DNA from: a bacterium
GTDB taxonomy: Bacteria > Orphanbacterota > Orphanbacteria > Orphanbacterales > Orphanbacteraceae
Reading direction: 5' to 3'
Length of the DNA: 64,000 bases
Assembly (NCBI GenBank): GCA_025782575.1
Contig: JALGYY010000035.1
Location: 528,670 to 592,669 of the forward strand
Both the position numbers and the translations under genes were made by a program. Positions 8,433 to 18,047 of the stretch are shown one piece after another (position 1 is the first letter of the stretch; the number at the start of each line of letters is the position of its first letter). The notes under the pieces were generated by a model. The model worked only from the letters and a program-made list of their open reading frames with translations. It searched no databases and was not told the origin of the DNA.

Positions 8433-9737
8433 TCAGGAACTTTCCATCTGGCGAATTCGGAAGAACAGAGCGATCACCAGAATCGTGATGAAAAGCGTGC
8501 CCATCCCGAAGCCCCGGCGGCGGAATGAGTACTCCTGGATCGTGGATTCGGCTATTTCTATCGCCGACTTCGACTTCTCCACCCCTTCCCGCGTCCGTGG
8601 CCCCACTCTCTCGGGATCGAAAGTGTGCACCAGCGTCCGCGCCTGGATGAGGCTCTGGTGAGCCTCCTGGAGAATGAACCCGATATCGACATCGTCCATT
8701 CCTTTAGTATTGACCTCTTCCTGCCGTTCGAGAGCAATTCCATAGACTTCCGTCAAAGAGTCGAGTTGTGCACGAATTCTTCCGGCCGCGTCAGAACCAT
8801 CGTCTCCATCGTCATGGCAATCCATGCAGACAGACGCGTCGCCGGTCCCGACCATCTCATCGGATGTGCGCGCGACACCATGGTTTCCGTGGCACTCTTC
8901 ACAACCGTGAAGCTCGCTATCCTCGAATGCCCTTGCCATCGGAGTAGCCTCAAAAAACTGCAGATTATTGACATGACAATGACCGCACACCTGTGTAACT
9001 GAGGAGATGCCCGGAGGAAGGGCCCCGTGATTCCCGTGACAGTCGTTGCACGCCGGCGCGCCCGTGTCTTCTTTCTCCAGCAGTGCAACGCCGTGAACGC
9101 TCTTTGCATACTGCTCGTACTGATCCGTCGGAATATCGTATCCCGCCATATGATCCGTGTCGCCATGACAGGAATTGCAGGTCGATGGCACGTTCAGGGG
9201 GTGCACGGATGACCGGGCGTCGCTTGCGGGGAGAACACCGTGGGCTGTATGGCAGCTCGTGCAATTGGCCACATTATCGTCGCCTGAGCTCAAGAGCTGT
9301 CCATGCAGGCTTGTGGAATAACGGTTCACCTGATCAGTCGGAATCCGGGGCTGATACCGGCGCATGAATTCAATATCAGAATGGCAGCGGCCACAGAACT
9401 CCGGCACCTCGCTCCGCGACGGCACACCAAGAAAGCCCGCCTCCTCTGACATGGATTCTTCGTCATCGTCGCTCGCCGGATCGCCCCCGTGACAACCGGC
9501 GCATGAGAGATTCGCCTGCATATGAATATCATCGATGAAGAAATGTTCGGGGAGGTTTTCGTCTTCGAGATGACACTGGTAGCACTGGTCGTTTTCGAGA
9601 AAAGCCCGGCGGGCTACCTCGGCATCAGAGGGGGCGACTTCCTCGTTTGCGGATACGCTCGTCCCGTCGGCAAGTGCGGCGCCAGAGACCAGCGCGAGAG
9701 CCAAGGTTATCATCGTACTTATCCGTAATGCCTTCAC
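8433..9737 (-). CDS. Nonaheme cytochrome c with C-terminal membrane anchor (bc-complex subunit)
   Basis: Signal peptide at residues 1-23, nine CXXCH motifs between about residues 52 and 330, then a helical linker and a transmembrane segment near the C-terminus (GTLFITILVIALFF). It follows the cytochrome b gene by 9 nt in a Rieske - cytochrome b - multiheme order. Complexes of this composition (quinol oxidase bc part plus a multiheme cytochrome instead of cytochrome c1) are known from Geobacter Cbc clusters, planctomycetes and others. It probably receives electrons from the Rieske protein in the periplasm and passes them on to the hexaheme or porin-cytochrome system. Confidence 0.85.
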   Translation of the reverse strand: MKALRISTMITLALALVSGAALADGTSVSANEEVAPSDAEVARRAFLENDQCYQCHLEDENLPEHFFIDDIHMQANLSCAGCHGGDPASDDDEESMSEEAGFLGVPSRSEVPEFCGRCHSDIEFMRRYQPRIPTDQVNRYSTSLHGQLLSSGDDNVANCTSCHTAHGVLPASDARSSVHPLNVPSTCNSCHGDTDHMAGYDIPTDQYEQYAKSVHGVALLEKEDTGAPACNDCHGNHGALPPGISSVTQVCGHCHVNNLQFFEATPMARAFEDSELHGCEECHGNHGVARTSDEMVGTGDASVCMDCHDDGDDGSDAAGRIRAQLDSLTEVYGIALERQEEVNTKGMDDVDIGFILQEAHQSLIQARTLVHTFDPERVGPRTREGVEKSKSAIEIAESTIQEYSFRRRGFGMGTLFITILVIALFFRIRQMESS

Positions 9738-9746
9738 CGTAAACCT

Positions 9747-10841
9747 CTAGACTAAGTAACCCCAGATCGTCATACCGATAATGAAGGTGACGCTGATGAT
9801 CCCGATTACCAGGATCGTGCGCCGGCTCTTCGCGGAGGGAATCGCCTTTTCCCAGAATGGTACGAACATCCAGGCGACGCCGACCAACCCGAAGCCGACG
9901 ATCCCGAGCACTTCCCCCTCGATCAGAAGCACATGCGCCGGAATCAGCTTGAGCGTTTGGAACATGAACATGAAGTACCATTCGGGGCGGATGCCTTCCG
10001 GTGCCGACGCAAACATGTCCGCTTTTTCCCCGATCTCCCAGGGGAAGTAGACGGACAGGTACAGAAGGATATTCAGCACGATCAACCACAGGAGCATGTC
10101 GCGCAGCAGGAAATTAGGGAAGAACGGGATCATTTTCTTGCGCTCTGGCGGCAGTTTTTCGACAAAGGATGGTTCATGCATGCCAAGGCGTTGCACGAAG
10201 ATCAGGTGCAGCCCCAACAGGACAGAGAATAGCGCCGGCAGGATCGCAATATGAATGGCATAGAACCGTGAGAGTGTGGCACCTGTGACGTCTTCGCCAC
10301 CTCGGAGCACCAGCTTCGCCATGTTGCCGATCAGCGGAACAGCCCCGGTGATATCCGTACCTACCTTCGTTGCAAAATAGGCCAGTTCGTTCCATGGGAG
10401 CAGATACCCTGTAAAACCAAATCCCATTGCCAGTGCGAGAAGGAGGAACCCGGTCATCCACGTAAGTTCACGGGGCTTCCGAAAAGCCCGCGCGAAGAAC
10501 GTACTGAACATATGAACAAACACAAAGAAAACCATGAAGTTCGCCGACCAGCTATGCAGAGAACGAATCAGCCAACCGAACTTCACCTTTGTTGTGATAA
10601 AGCGAACGCTCTCGAATGCAGTCGCCTCATCACCCTTATAATAGAGGATGAGAAGAATTCCGGTGATTACCTGTACGATGAATAGGAATAGCGCCACACC
10701 GCCCATGTAGTACCAGACAGTGTGACGGTGCATGGGCACCTTTTTGTGACGCAGGAATTCAATGAGCGGCGCGATTCTAAACCGTTCGTCCACCCACCCA
10801 AACAGGCGCTGTCCTATGCTGTCATGGCTTGACATGCTCAT
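9747..10841 (-). CDS. Cytochrome b (fused b6/subunit IV type) of a bc-like complex
   Basis: A 364-residue membrane protein. The b6-like half carries the heme-ligand His pairs in SLHSW / FVHMF and YAIHI / LGLHLI, and GYLLPW; the C-terminal half carries PEWY, the quinol-oxidation site motif. Both halves are in one chain, as in classical cytochrome b, but with only about seven helices. Its start overlaps the stop of the Rieske gene by 1 nt (10841), indicating translational coupling. It would oxidise menaquinol and pass electrons to the Rieske cluster. Confidence 0.92.
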   Translation of the reverse strand: MSMSSHDSIGQRLFGWVDERFRIAPLIEFLRHKKVPMHRHTVWYYMGGVALFLFIVQVITGILLILYYKGDEATAFESVRFITTKVKFGWLIRSLHSWSANFMVFFVFVHMFSTFFARAFRKPRELTWMTGFLLLALAMGFGFTGYLLPWNELAYFATKVGTDITGAVPLIGNMAKLVLRGGEDVTGATLSRFYAIHIAILPALFSVLLGLHLIFVQRLGMHEPSFVEKLPPERKKMIPFFPNFLLRDMLLWLIVLNILLYLSVYFPWEIGEKADMFASAPEGIRPEWYFMFMFQTLKLIPAHVLLIEGEVLGIVGFGLVGVAWMFVPFWEKAIPSAKSRRTILVIGIISVTFIIGMTIWGYLV

Positions 10842-11269
10842 CAGACGGCTGGACGAGAGACCAGGATCTCGTCGTTAACTACCTTGACCACATACTCGTC
10901 GAGCGGTCTCGGCGGCGGGCCACTGATATTGCGGCCCCGCGTATCGTACAAGCCGTTGTGACAGGCGCACCAGATCTGCTTGAGATCGGTCCGGTACTGT
11001 ACGATGCAGTCGAGATGGGTGCATGTGGCGTTGAGCGCCCGAAAGTCGCCTCCTTCAGTGCGTATCAGGATGACGGGCTTACGGCCGAACTTGACGATCT
11101 GAGCGGTATTGGGCCGAAAATCTGATGCCGTACCCGCTTTGACCGAACCGACATTAGCCTCGGCCACCTTGGGAGGCGTAAGGTAGCAAACGATCGGATA
11201 CAGCACACTCCCGATCCAACCGAGGAGGCCGCCCGCCAGAACCATATTTGTGAACTTCCGTCGATCCAT
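10841..11269 (-). CDS. Rieske 2Fe-2S protein
   Basis: The two cluster-binding boxes are CTHLDC and CACHNG, giving the Cys/His ligands and disulfide Cys pair of respiratory Rieske proteins. The N-terminus begins MDRRKF followed by a hydrophobic segment, consistent with a twin-arginine export signal/anchor. At 142 residues it is a typical size. First gene of the three-gene complex operon with cytochrome b and the nonaheme cytochrome; it transfers one electron from quinol at cytochrome b to the heme protein. Confidence 0.92.
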   Translation of the reverse strand: MDRRKFTNMVLAGGLLGWIGSVLYPIVCYLTPPKVAEANVGSVKAGTASDFRPNTAQIVKFGRKPVILIRTEGGDFRALNATCTHLDCIVQYRTDLKQIWCACHNGLYDTRGRNISGPPPRPLDEYVVKVVNDEILVSRPAV

Positions 11270-11565
11270 TTATCCACCCGGATAGCCTGACCACCCGGAG
11301 AGTGCCCCCCTGGCAACGCTCCGTCAAGATGGTTCAGTCATTCCCATGGCCAGGAACAAGAATACCCACGAATACCAACAGATGAATCATGGGTCCACTT
11401 TTCTTCTATGGAACAAAAAGTACCACTCCTGAACTCCTGCAGCAAGTTTTTTTTCCCTTTTTTCCACTTTTGAGTCGGACAGACCGGAGCGACTGTGAAA
11501 TCTGCCGGCGTCTATCGATCATCATTACATAGAGGAATGATGCCTCTGAGCCCGCGCGAGCAATC
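11270..11565. other. Non-coding stretch between the bc-like operon and the LVIVD gene
   Basis: No gene is visible. It must hold the promoter of the Rieske operon (minus strand). On the minus strand, just after the LVIVD gene, CATCATT...AATGATG (11520-11543) can form a 7-bp hairpin, and further on (11447-11465) there is a T/C-rich run in the plus sense (A-rich on the transcribed minus sense). These could together end the LVIVD transcript, but the evidence is weak. Confidence 0.4.
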
Positions 11566-13734
11566 TTATCTGGCAATCACCACGCGCCGGCTCGATCGGC
11601 TACTTCCGTTCGCCAGGCGAACAAAGTAGATCCCCGAGGAAACAGCGCGAAAATCATTATCAAGACCATTCCAATCAACCTGGTAATGCCCGGCACTCTG
11701 GCGGCCGTTTATGAGCGTTCTGACCAGCGCACCTCGAACATCGTACACACTCAGGTTCACCTCTCCCTGATGATCGATTTGATAGCTGATGGAAGTCTCT
11801 GACCTCGCCGGATTCGGAAAAGCCCGAATCGATGTGATTCCTCCTGCGAGTATATCCAACGGATAGAGGTCGGGCAGCGTAGTCGGTACAGGGTGCCCAT
11901 AAATCTGTAGCCCTCCCGTTCCATCGGCCACGTGAATTCCGCTGTCGGTCTTATGCACTCTAAAGGCAAGACCTGGTGTCTCGTGAAACCCGATTTCGAC
12001 CGGGTTGTTAGAGTTCGAGACATCAATCACGATCAACCCCTCTCCCTGATCCGTAACATATGCCGTATCGTTCGATACGAATATTCCGGAGGCGATAATC
12101 CCCGCCGGAGCGTAGCTTCCCTTCTCATTCGGGTTCGACGGATTCGAGATATTGATAATCCTGAGGCCGCCCCCGAAATCGGCAACATAGGCAAAGTTTC
12201 CGTCAACGAAAACACCAGCGACATAATCGGACGTTGCAATCGATGCGATTTCCCGGGGCGACGTCGGATCGGACACATCCACGACCCTGAGACCGTCAGA
12301 GCCGTTGGCTACGTAAGCGTAATCACCCTGCACATCGACCTGGCCCGACAAAGATGGGAGTGCGACGGATCCGACCTCCATCGGATTTACCGGATCGGTC
12401 ACATCGATTACACGGAGGCCGGCAGACAGGTCCGCCACATAGGCGTAGCCGTTCTGATAGGCGACACCCCTGGCATAATCGGGCGTCGTTTGAGAACCCA
12501 CTTCGACCGGCAAGGCGGGGTTAGATATGTCGATGATCCGAAGTCCCGAGTAGCGGGAGGCCACATAGGCGTAGTTTCCCCCGAGTGTGATATCGAGACC
12601 GATATCCGGTATCACCAGGGAACCGATCTCGAACGGGGCGGCGGGGCTGGTTACGTCCAGTACCGTGAAGCCCGCGGTCGAGTTGGCGGCATAGACAAAA
12701 CCGCCATCCCCTTCGATATCATACACAAGGCTCTTCGTTTCGATAGACCCCAGCCCGGCAGGGAGAGCGGGATTCGACAGATCGACAATGTGAAACTCCG
12801 TCCCGCCGGAAACATATGCGATCCCCCCGGAGACTTGAACATCGAGCGCGGCAATCGAATCCGATCCGATCTCCGCGATGAGCGCAGGATTCGTTACATC
12901 CAGTACGCGAAGACCGATAAACGGGTCGGCGACATAGGCCGTGCTGTCAACGACAAACACATCTCTCGAATTGCTTCCGGACCAGAACCCGAGATTGGGG
13001 AGGAAGATTTGGGTCAGATCGAGGATGATGAGATCACCGTTGTTCAACAGATACGCGCGATCTCTCAACACAAAGACGCTGGTTGAACTCTGAGACAGAT
13101 TGATGTCGAATCCGGTGCTGCTCAGCGAACCGTTCGGGTTGATCGCGAAACGGATGAAGTCGGAGCCGGCGACATAGAGGAAGTCCCCCTGGAGATAGAG
13201 ATCCCGGGATGGGCTACCGCCCGAACCGTTGAACCCCAGATCGACTGGGGCTGTCGGATCCGAAACATCGAGCCAATGGACGAAGCCGAAATCCGCGGCT
13301 ACATAGGCGGTGCTGTTCTTGACCGCTACCGCATGAACGGGGACCTCCACACCGAAATAGAAGACCTCATGCCTGCCGAGAAACTGTGGTGAAGTCGAAC
13401 TTGCTACGTCCCATATCTCGAGTCCCCCCTTCCCGCCGGCGAGGAAGATGCGTTGATTCGGAGCATCATAAAAAAGATCCTCCACTACCCCTCTTGTCTT
13501 AATCCCCTCCGACAGGGTGATCGGGCTTGCAGGATTTGACACATCAGCGATTATGACTACTCCGCCGGATCCGAAGAATGCAAGATCACGCACCGGATCG
13601 TATGCGACTCCTCTCGCCGCCCCGTAGGGCCACGCACCGGAAAACTCAATGTTGTTTGAATCAAATGCGAGAACGGGCGACGAGATCAAGACGAAAGCCA
13701 GAAAGAAGAACAGGGCATAGTCCGGTTTCTGCAT
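11566..13734 (-). CDS. Secreted LVIVD-repeat protein with FlgD/T9SS-like C-terminal domain
   Basis: The ATG at 13734 is chosen because it has a GGAG site 7 nt upstream and starts a clean signal peptide (FFFLAFVLISSPVLAF). The body is about a dozen LVIVD beta-propeller repeats of the form GxAYVADxxxGLRVIDVSNPxxP. The last 85 residues (FPNPARSETSISY...VYDVRGALVRTL...SGIYFVRL) are a FlgD-Ig-like domain of the kind used as a sorting or secretion domain in FCB-group bacteria. It is probably cell-surface or secreted. Neighbours are unrelated, so its role is unknown. Confidence 0.85.
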   Translation of the reverse strand: MQKPDYALFFFLAFVLISSPVLAFDSNNIEFSGAWPYGAARGVAYDPVRDLAFFGSGGVVIIADVSNPASPITLSEGIKTRGVVEDLFYDAPNQRIFLAGGKGGLEIWDVASSTSPQFLGRHEVFYFGVEVPVHAVAVKNSTAYVAADFGFVHWLDVSDPTAPVDLGFNGSGGSPSRDLYLQGDFLYVAGSDFIRFAINPNGSLSSTGFDINLSQSSTSVFVLRDRAYLLNNGDLIILDLTQIFLPNLGFWSGSNSRDVFVVDSTAYVADPFIGLRVLDVTNPALIAEIGSDSIAALDVQVSGGIAYVSGGTEFHIVDLSNPALPAGLGSIETKSLVYDIEGDGGFVYAANSTAGFTVLDVTSPAAPFEIGSLVIPDIGLDITLGGNYAYVASRYSGLRIIDISNPALPVEVGSQTTPDYARGVAYQNGYAYVADLSAGLRVIDVTDPVNPMEVGSVALPSLSGQVDVQGDYAYVANGSDGLRVVDVSDPTSPREIASIATSDYVAGVFVDGNFAYVADFGGGLRIINISNPSNPNEKGSYAPAGIIASGIFVSNDTAYVTDQGEGLIVIDVSNSNNPVEIGFHETPGLAFRVHKTDSGIHVADGTGGLQIYGHPVPTTLPDLYPLDILAGGITSIRAFPNPARSETSISYQIDHQGEVNLSVYDVRGALVRTLINGRQSAGHYQVDWNGLDNDFRAVSSGIYFVRLANGSSRSSRRVVIAR

Positions 13735-13897
13735 GGGGTTCTCCAGGAAAAAGGTATCTCGTTCCATGAGTATTCGCTCGGGGGATCGCACCCCATAACA
13801 CTTACGAGACTGAAGCCGAGATGTGACTGCAAACGATCAAGATTGGTCACAGTCGATGAGGGGGATAGTTCAAGTATGCCACAAAGCGAGCGAATGA

Positions 13898-16321
13898 TCA
13901 GCCGCGGGAAATTCGCTCTGCCAGAGGCCGGAACTGGAGGCCATAGAACATCTCCAGATACCGCCGGGATTCCGCACGGTCCATGTCAGTAACGTAACGC
14001 CAGAAGCCGTAGACTCGGGACAGAGTCATCAGACGCTCAGCGTAGCTGGCCCAGGTATAGCGCTCCGCCACACGAGCCAGCGCCCCTTCGGAAACGGCGC
14101 TCCAGGCAGCAGGATCCTTTTGACATCGCACCAGAAATTCGGCCATTCGGGAAGCCGCTTCGTCACCATGGTTCGGATCGATGTGGAATCCCGAGATCCC
14201 CTCTTCGATGATCTCCAGAGGACCGCCGAAGCAGGTGGCGAATACGGGGAGTCCCGTGCTCATCGCTTCGATCACTGTCAGACCGAATGCTTCAAAGAGC
14301 GCCGGCTGGACGAATAGGCCACCCGTGTCAGCGACGAAACGATACAGTTCCCCATTTCGCTCACGATCGACCTGCCCCTCGAGCCAACGAACCTGCCCGT
14401 CCAGATCATATTGATCTAAAAGACTGTGCATCTTATCAATCTCATGCTTTTCTTCATCATCGGCGGACCGATCAGGATCGATGAAGCCGGATGCAAGCAA
14501 GACGTTGGCGACGCTCCGAAGTTTATCGTTCCTGGCATACCACTCCACAAATCCCGTCAGATTCTTCACCTTGTCCATGCGGGCAATGGAAAAGATCAAC
14601 GGTAGATCCCGATTGTTCAGCCGGCCGCGGCTGTCTCCGTCACCCGGTCCACCGAAAACCTGTGCCTCAATGCCGGGTAGTAGATGCTTCAAGCGACGTT
14701 TATCATCTTTCGGCGGAAAATAGACCGTCGGATCAACACCGGGCGAAACAATGTTGAACTTGGGATCGAAGACATTGATCCCGTGCACTACCCGATAGAG
14801 CCCAGGCATTGTAAATGCGGTGTGGGCCTCGTACTGTCCCACTGTATCTTCGGCACCGGCGATTTCCTGGTATGTCGATGTGATAATGAAGTCAGCCGTA
14901 TTCATGGCGATCACATCCGCGGTAAACTGACAGGAAAAGTGATACTGGTCTTCGTTCTCACGCCAGTAGAGATCGGATAGCAGATACTTGGTCTTCTCCA
15001 GGGCATGGGCAATATTGCACTGGGTAATGCCCAGCCTCTGAGAAAGCAGTGAGGCGACCAGATTGCCGTCGGAGTAGTTTCCGATGATCAGATCGGGCCG
15101 GCACTGCAGTTCAGCCAGGATCTCTCGCTCCGCATCAACGGAAAACTGCTCCAGGTACGGCCATATTTCGAAGCGGGATACCCAATGTTGTAAAGGCTCC
15201 CCTCCCGATCCCCGGAAGGGCACACGTAGAATGCGGGAATGCTCCGTTCCGGCGATCGGTTCGATATGCTGATTGCAGGTTGTTCCGTCAGCCTCGGGAA
15301 TGAGCCTCGTGACAACAATTATCTGCGGCTGAATAGCAAGACCCTGTTCGGCGAGCCCGAGTCGCATCTCCTTCTCGAGCGCCCGTACCTGATCGAGGAT
15401 ATACACGACCTGGCCACCCGTATCCGGCCTGCCGAGTACGCCGCTCTGTCCGAACCATCCGTGAGGAGACAGAATGCAGATCGAAAAAATCATGGGGATA
15501 CGAGCGAGAAATCGCTCCAGGGTATCGGGGGACGGCGCCTCCAGCACCTCCAGAAGCAGCTGCATGGTCTCCCGCACAATCCGGGCATCACGCCCCCATC
15601 CCGGCTCGAACCCGAGACCGTGCAATTCCTGGCTGAATTTCATACACGGTGTGTCGATCGGTAAGGCTGCGAGCTTCCGATCGGCATTGCGCAGTGCTTC
15701 ACGCAGCGAGCGGACATCGGCGATCGTCGGGCTGAGCATCAATTGCTGCTCCCCCATCCGATGTACGAGAAGAAAATTCAGGAGGCTGGCGGGACCCTTC
15801 CCGCGCTTGTCGAAGAGACCGCTTGAAAGGCGGCGGCTCATGAACTCCACCCCCCGACCGATGGATCGCGCCTCCTGCAACTTGGTGAACTCGCGCGAAA
15901 AGGGTTCGAGATCGACTTCCAGCGTCCATTCCGTATCATCATGGCTGCCGTTAACGAGTCGCTCTTTTGCCTCCAGAAACTCCACAGTCGTAATTTCGCG
16001 CACACTAGGCGGCTCCAACTGCATGCAGACGTAACCCCAGCGGGCTACGCTGGTGCGAAGCGCAAAATAAATCTTTCCGCCGTCAACGGCTGCTTCCTGG
16101 ACCCATCCGAATAGGCTCTCCAATGGAGTCCCGCTGAGATCACAACTGTATTCGTCTCCGCATACCTCAGAAAAGGCGTCCCGGAGATCGCTTCTCAGCA
16201 GAAAGGGTCGTCCGAGCTCCTGCAGATGGTGAATGATCATGTGTACAGTGCGGGGCTCTTTCTCCAGGAAGATACCCATCTCATCGATAAATCCGGGGTT
16301 CAGGCTCATGAAGTCTCCCAT
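13898..16321 (-). CDS. Sucrose synthase
   Basis: At 807 residues it matches the length and layout of sucrose synthases: an N-terminal regulatory/EPBD region (about 1-260), then the GT-B catalytic part with GRPDTGGQVVYILDQ, IITSTYQEIAG, SPGVDPTVYFPP, ARMDKVKNLTGFVEWY and the EX7E segment EAFGLTVIE. It converts sucrose plus NDP reversibly to NDP-glucose and fructose. The stretch GQVDRERNGELYR keeps Gln and Asn six residues apart, as in the plant nucleotide-binding QN motif, hinting at UDP use (from memory, not verified). Its start overlaps the fructokinase stop by 16 nt; last gene of the sucrose operon. Confidence 0.93.
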   Translation of the reverse strand: MGDFMSLNPGFIDEMGIFLEKEPRTVHMIIHHLQELGRPFLLRSDLRDAFSEVCGDEYSCDLSGTPLESLFGWVQEAAVDGGKIYFALRTSVARWGYVCMQLEPPSVREITTVEFLEAKERLVNGSHDDTEWTLEVDLEPFSREFTKLQEARSIGRGVEFMSRRLSSGLFDKRGKGPASLLNFLLVHRMGEQQLMLSPTIADVRSLREALRNADRKLAALPIDTPCMKFSQELHGLGFEPGWGRDARIVRETMQLLLEVLEAPSPDTLERFLARIPMIFSICILSPHGWFGQSGVLGRPDTGGQVVYILDQVRALEKEMRLGLAEQGLAIQPQIIVVTRLIPEADGTTCNQHIEPIAGTEHSRILRVPFRGSGGEPLQHWVSRFEIWPYLEQFSVDAEREILAELQCRPDLIIGNYSDGNLVASLLSQRLGITQCNIAHALEKTKYLLSDLYWRENEDQYHFSCQFTADVIAMNTADFIITSTYQEIAGAEDTVGQYEAHTAFTMPGLYRVVHGINVFDPKFNIVSPGVDPTVYFPPKDDKRRLKHLLPGIEAQVFGGPGDGDSRGRLNNRDLPLIFSIARMDKVKNLTGFVEWYARNDKLRSVANVLLASGFIDPDRSADDEEKHEIDKMHSLLDQYDLDGQVRWLEGQVDRERNGELYRFVADTGGLFVQPALFEAFGLTVIEAMSTGLPVFATCFGGPLEIIEEGISGFHIDPNHGDEAASRMAEFLVRCQKDPAAWSAVSEGALARVAERYTWASYAERLMTLSRVYGFWRYVTDMDRAESRRYLEMFYGLQFRPLAERISRG

Positions 16322-17202
16322 TGGACCGCAAAGGATTCATAGAACTCGCGTCTGTCGGTTGTTGCCCCCCGAAGTCCGAGGACAGCGGCGGCAAACTGCT
16401 GGGCCCGTTCCATTATTATCGGCCAACCCCACCCCCGGCCCAATCCGAGAATGACCACGCTGCTGAAGGCGTCACCCGCCCCTACTGTATCCGTGATCGT
16501 GAGCTTTCCTGCAGGCTCCACACGATACTTCCATCCATCCTTACCATGGGCCTCCGCTCCTCCAGGACCGAGCGTGAGGATCAGCACATCCAGCGAGGAA
16601 TCTGAAAGCAGACGAGTGATCCGCTCTTCACGCCCGGCGCCGTCAATCGCGAGTTCATCGAGTTCCGACTCGTTCAGTTTGGCCCACCGCGCGGAGTGCA
16701 GCCAGCCGAGGACGCCTGCACGATCCCACCATGGATCACGCAGATTCACATCGACAAAAACCGGCATGTCGGCGCGGCTCTTCAACGATACCAGAGCACG
16801 GCGCGAAGCCTCCATCCGGAGCGCGAGACTGCCGTGATAGAGCAATCGAGCATGATGAGCTACGGGCATCTTCTCCGCCGCGATGAAATCATACGCCCGT
16901 TCCGTCTCGATCCGAAAGCGGGGCTCACCGTCTTCGAGCATGACGGTCACGGTACCCGTCTCGTGCTCCCCATCGCTCTGCACACCGGAAATCGTCATGC
17001 CCCAATCATTCATGGCTGATCGAATCCGCCGGCCAAGCTCGTCCTCACCGACTCGGGAAACAAGAAGGGGCGGCATGCCGAGTGCCTGTAGATTCCATGC
17101 CACGTTGAATGGCGCACCGCCGAGGACCTCTTCCCCGTCGGGGAACCGATCGAAGAGTACCTCGCCGAAGATCAGGGGACCATTCAAGAACTGATCGCTC
17201 AC
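16306..17202 (-). CDS. PfkB-family fructokinase
   Basis: 298 residues with both PfkB signatures: GGAPFNVAWNLQALG near the N-terminus and DTVGAGDAFSSV near the C-terminus, which holds the catalytic Asp and the anion hole. The GEVLFDRFPDG opening is typical of fructokinases rather than ribokinases. In this operon it would phosphorylate the fructose released by sucrose synthase to fructose-6-phosphate, feeding it back to sucrose-phosphate synthase. It overlaps the phosphatase gene by 4 nt upstream and the sucrose synthase gene by 16 nt downstream. Confidence 0.88.
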   Translation of the reverse strand: MSDQFLNGPLIFGEVLFDRFPDGEEVLGGAPFNVAWNLQALGMPPLLVSRVGEDELGRRIRSAMNDWGMTISGVQSDGEHETGTVTVMLEDGEPRFRIETERAYDFIAAEKMPVAHHARLLYHGSLALRMEASRRALVSLKSRADMPVFVDVNLRDPWWDRAGVLGWLHSARWAKLNESELDELAIDGAGREERITRLLSDSSLDVLILTLGPGGAEAHGKDGWKYRVEPAGKLTITDTVGAGDAFSSVVILGLGRGWGWPIIMERAQQFAAAVLGLRGATTDRREFYESFAVQWETS

Positions 17203-18047
17203 GCGCCCTCCTCAGAGATTACTTCCAGCATTCCGGGGTGGAAGTGTTCGATTCCCTCGAAAATGCCTGCGCCATAGTTTCCGTTCCGGCCCGACCCGCT
17301 TCCCTTGGCGAGATAGAGCGCATCCGCCAGGCCTGCTCGCAGAGCATCCCGTGAAGCTCTCTGCTTCAGCTCCTCTGTTGCGTTCGCCACTACCACCGAC
17401 GGAATCGGACTCACCAATACCGGCAGGTCATTCCCACTGTCACCTGCGAAGAGGGTCTCTTTCAATTCAAACCCCAATTGATTCATCAAGAACTCGATGG
17501 CCAGGCGCTTATTCGCTCGCCGGGGAAGAATATCAAGCAATCCGACCTGTGCCACTTCGTCAACACTCCATACCACGTTAGCCGCCACACCAGCAGCAGC
17601 AAGGCGGGCGCGCACGGTTCCGGTCAGGACTGAAGAATCAGCCGGCAGGGCGGCATGGAAGCTCACCTTGAATCGGCTCTGCCGCGACTCGTCCTGCAGC
17701 TCCAGGCCTCGAATCTCACCAACCATATCGCGAACGTCAATATTGCGATCGGGCCAGTCAACACCGATGACCGCGTCCCACGACGGCCACCTTTTCCAGG
17801 TCTCACGGTCAGGTTCAGCAATGGTGGTTCCTACATCGCCGATCAGATAGTCGGGAAGCGGAAGTTCATACTCGGCCAGTGCCGCATTCACAAGCCCGGT
17901 ACCTCGACCGGTGACGTAGGCGAGTGTGATCCTCGGATCGGTAACCATGCGACGAAAAATCTTTCGCACCCCCGGCGACTCAGGGGCTTCCCCGTTCGGC
18001 AACAGAGTCCGATCCAAATCGGTACAGAGCAAGAGGCGATCGCTCAT
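17199..18047 (-). CDS. Sucrose-6-phosphate phosphatase (HAD family)
   Basis: 282 residues with HAD motif I as CTDLDRTLLPNG (nucleophile and acid Asp), a Lys region (RANKRLAIEFL) and motif IV GDSGNDLPVL, as in the S6PP/HAD-IIB sucrose phosphatases. It removes the phosphate from sucrose-6-phosphate to give sucrose. The gene overlaps the sucrose-phosphate synthase stop by 4 nt, so the two enzymes are co-translated. The synthase itself also has a HAD domain, so phosphatase activity could be duplicated. Confidence 0.87.
   Translation of the reverse strand: MSDRLLLCTDLDRTLLPNGEAPESPGVRKIFRRMVTDPRITLAYVTGRGTGLVNAALAEYELPLPDYLIGDVGTTIAEPDRETWKRWPSWDAVIGVDWPDRNIDVRDMVGEIRGLELQDESRQSRFKVSFHAALPADSSVLTGTVRARLAAAGVAANVVWSVDEVAQVGLLDILPRRANKRLAIEFLMNQLGFELKETLFAGDSGNDLPVLVSPIPSVVVANATEELKQRASRDALRAGLADALYLAKGSGSGRNGNYGAGIFEGIEHFHPGMLEVISEEGA

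Noticed and set aside
11932-13086. 384-codon plus-strand frame opposite the LVIVD gene.
   Set aside because: It is the mirror of a repetitive beta-propeller gene; the residue pattern is Arg/His-rich and repetitive only because the minus-strand repeats are.
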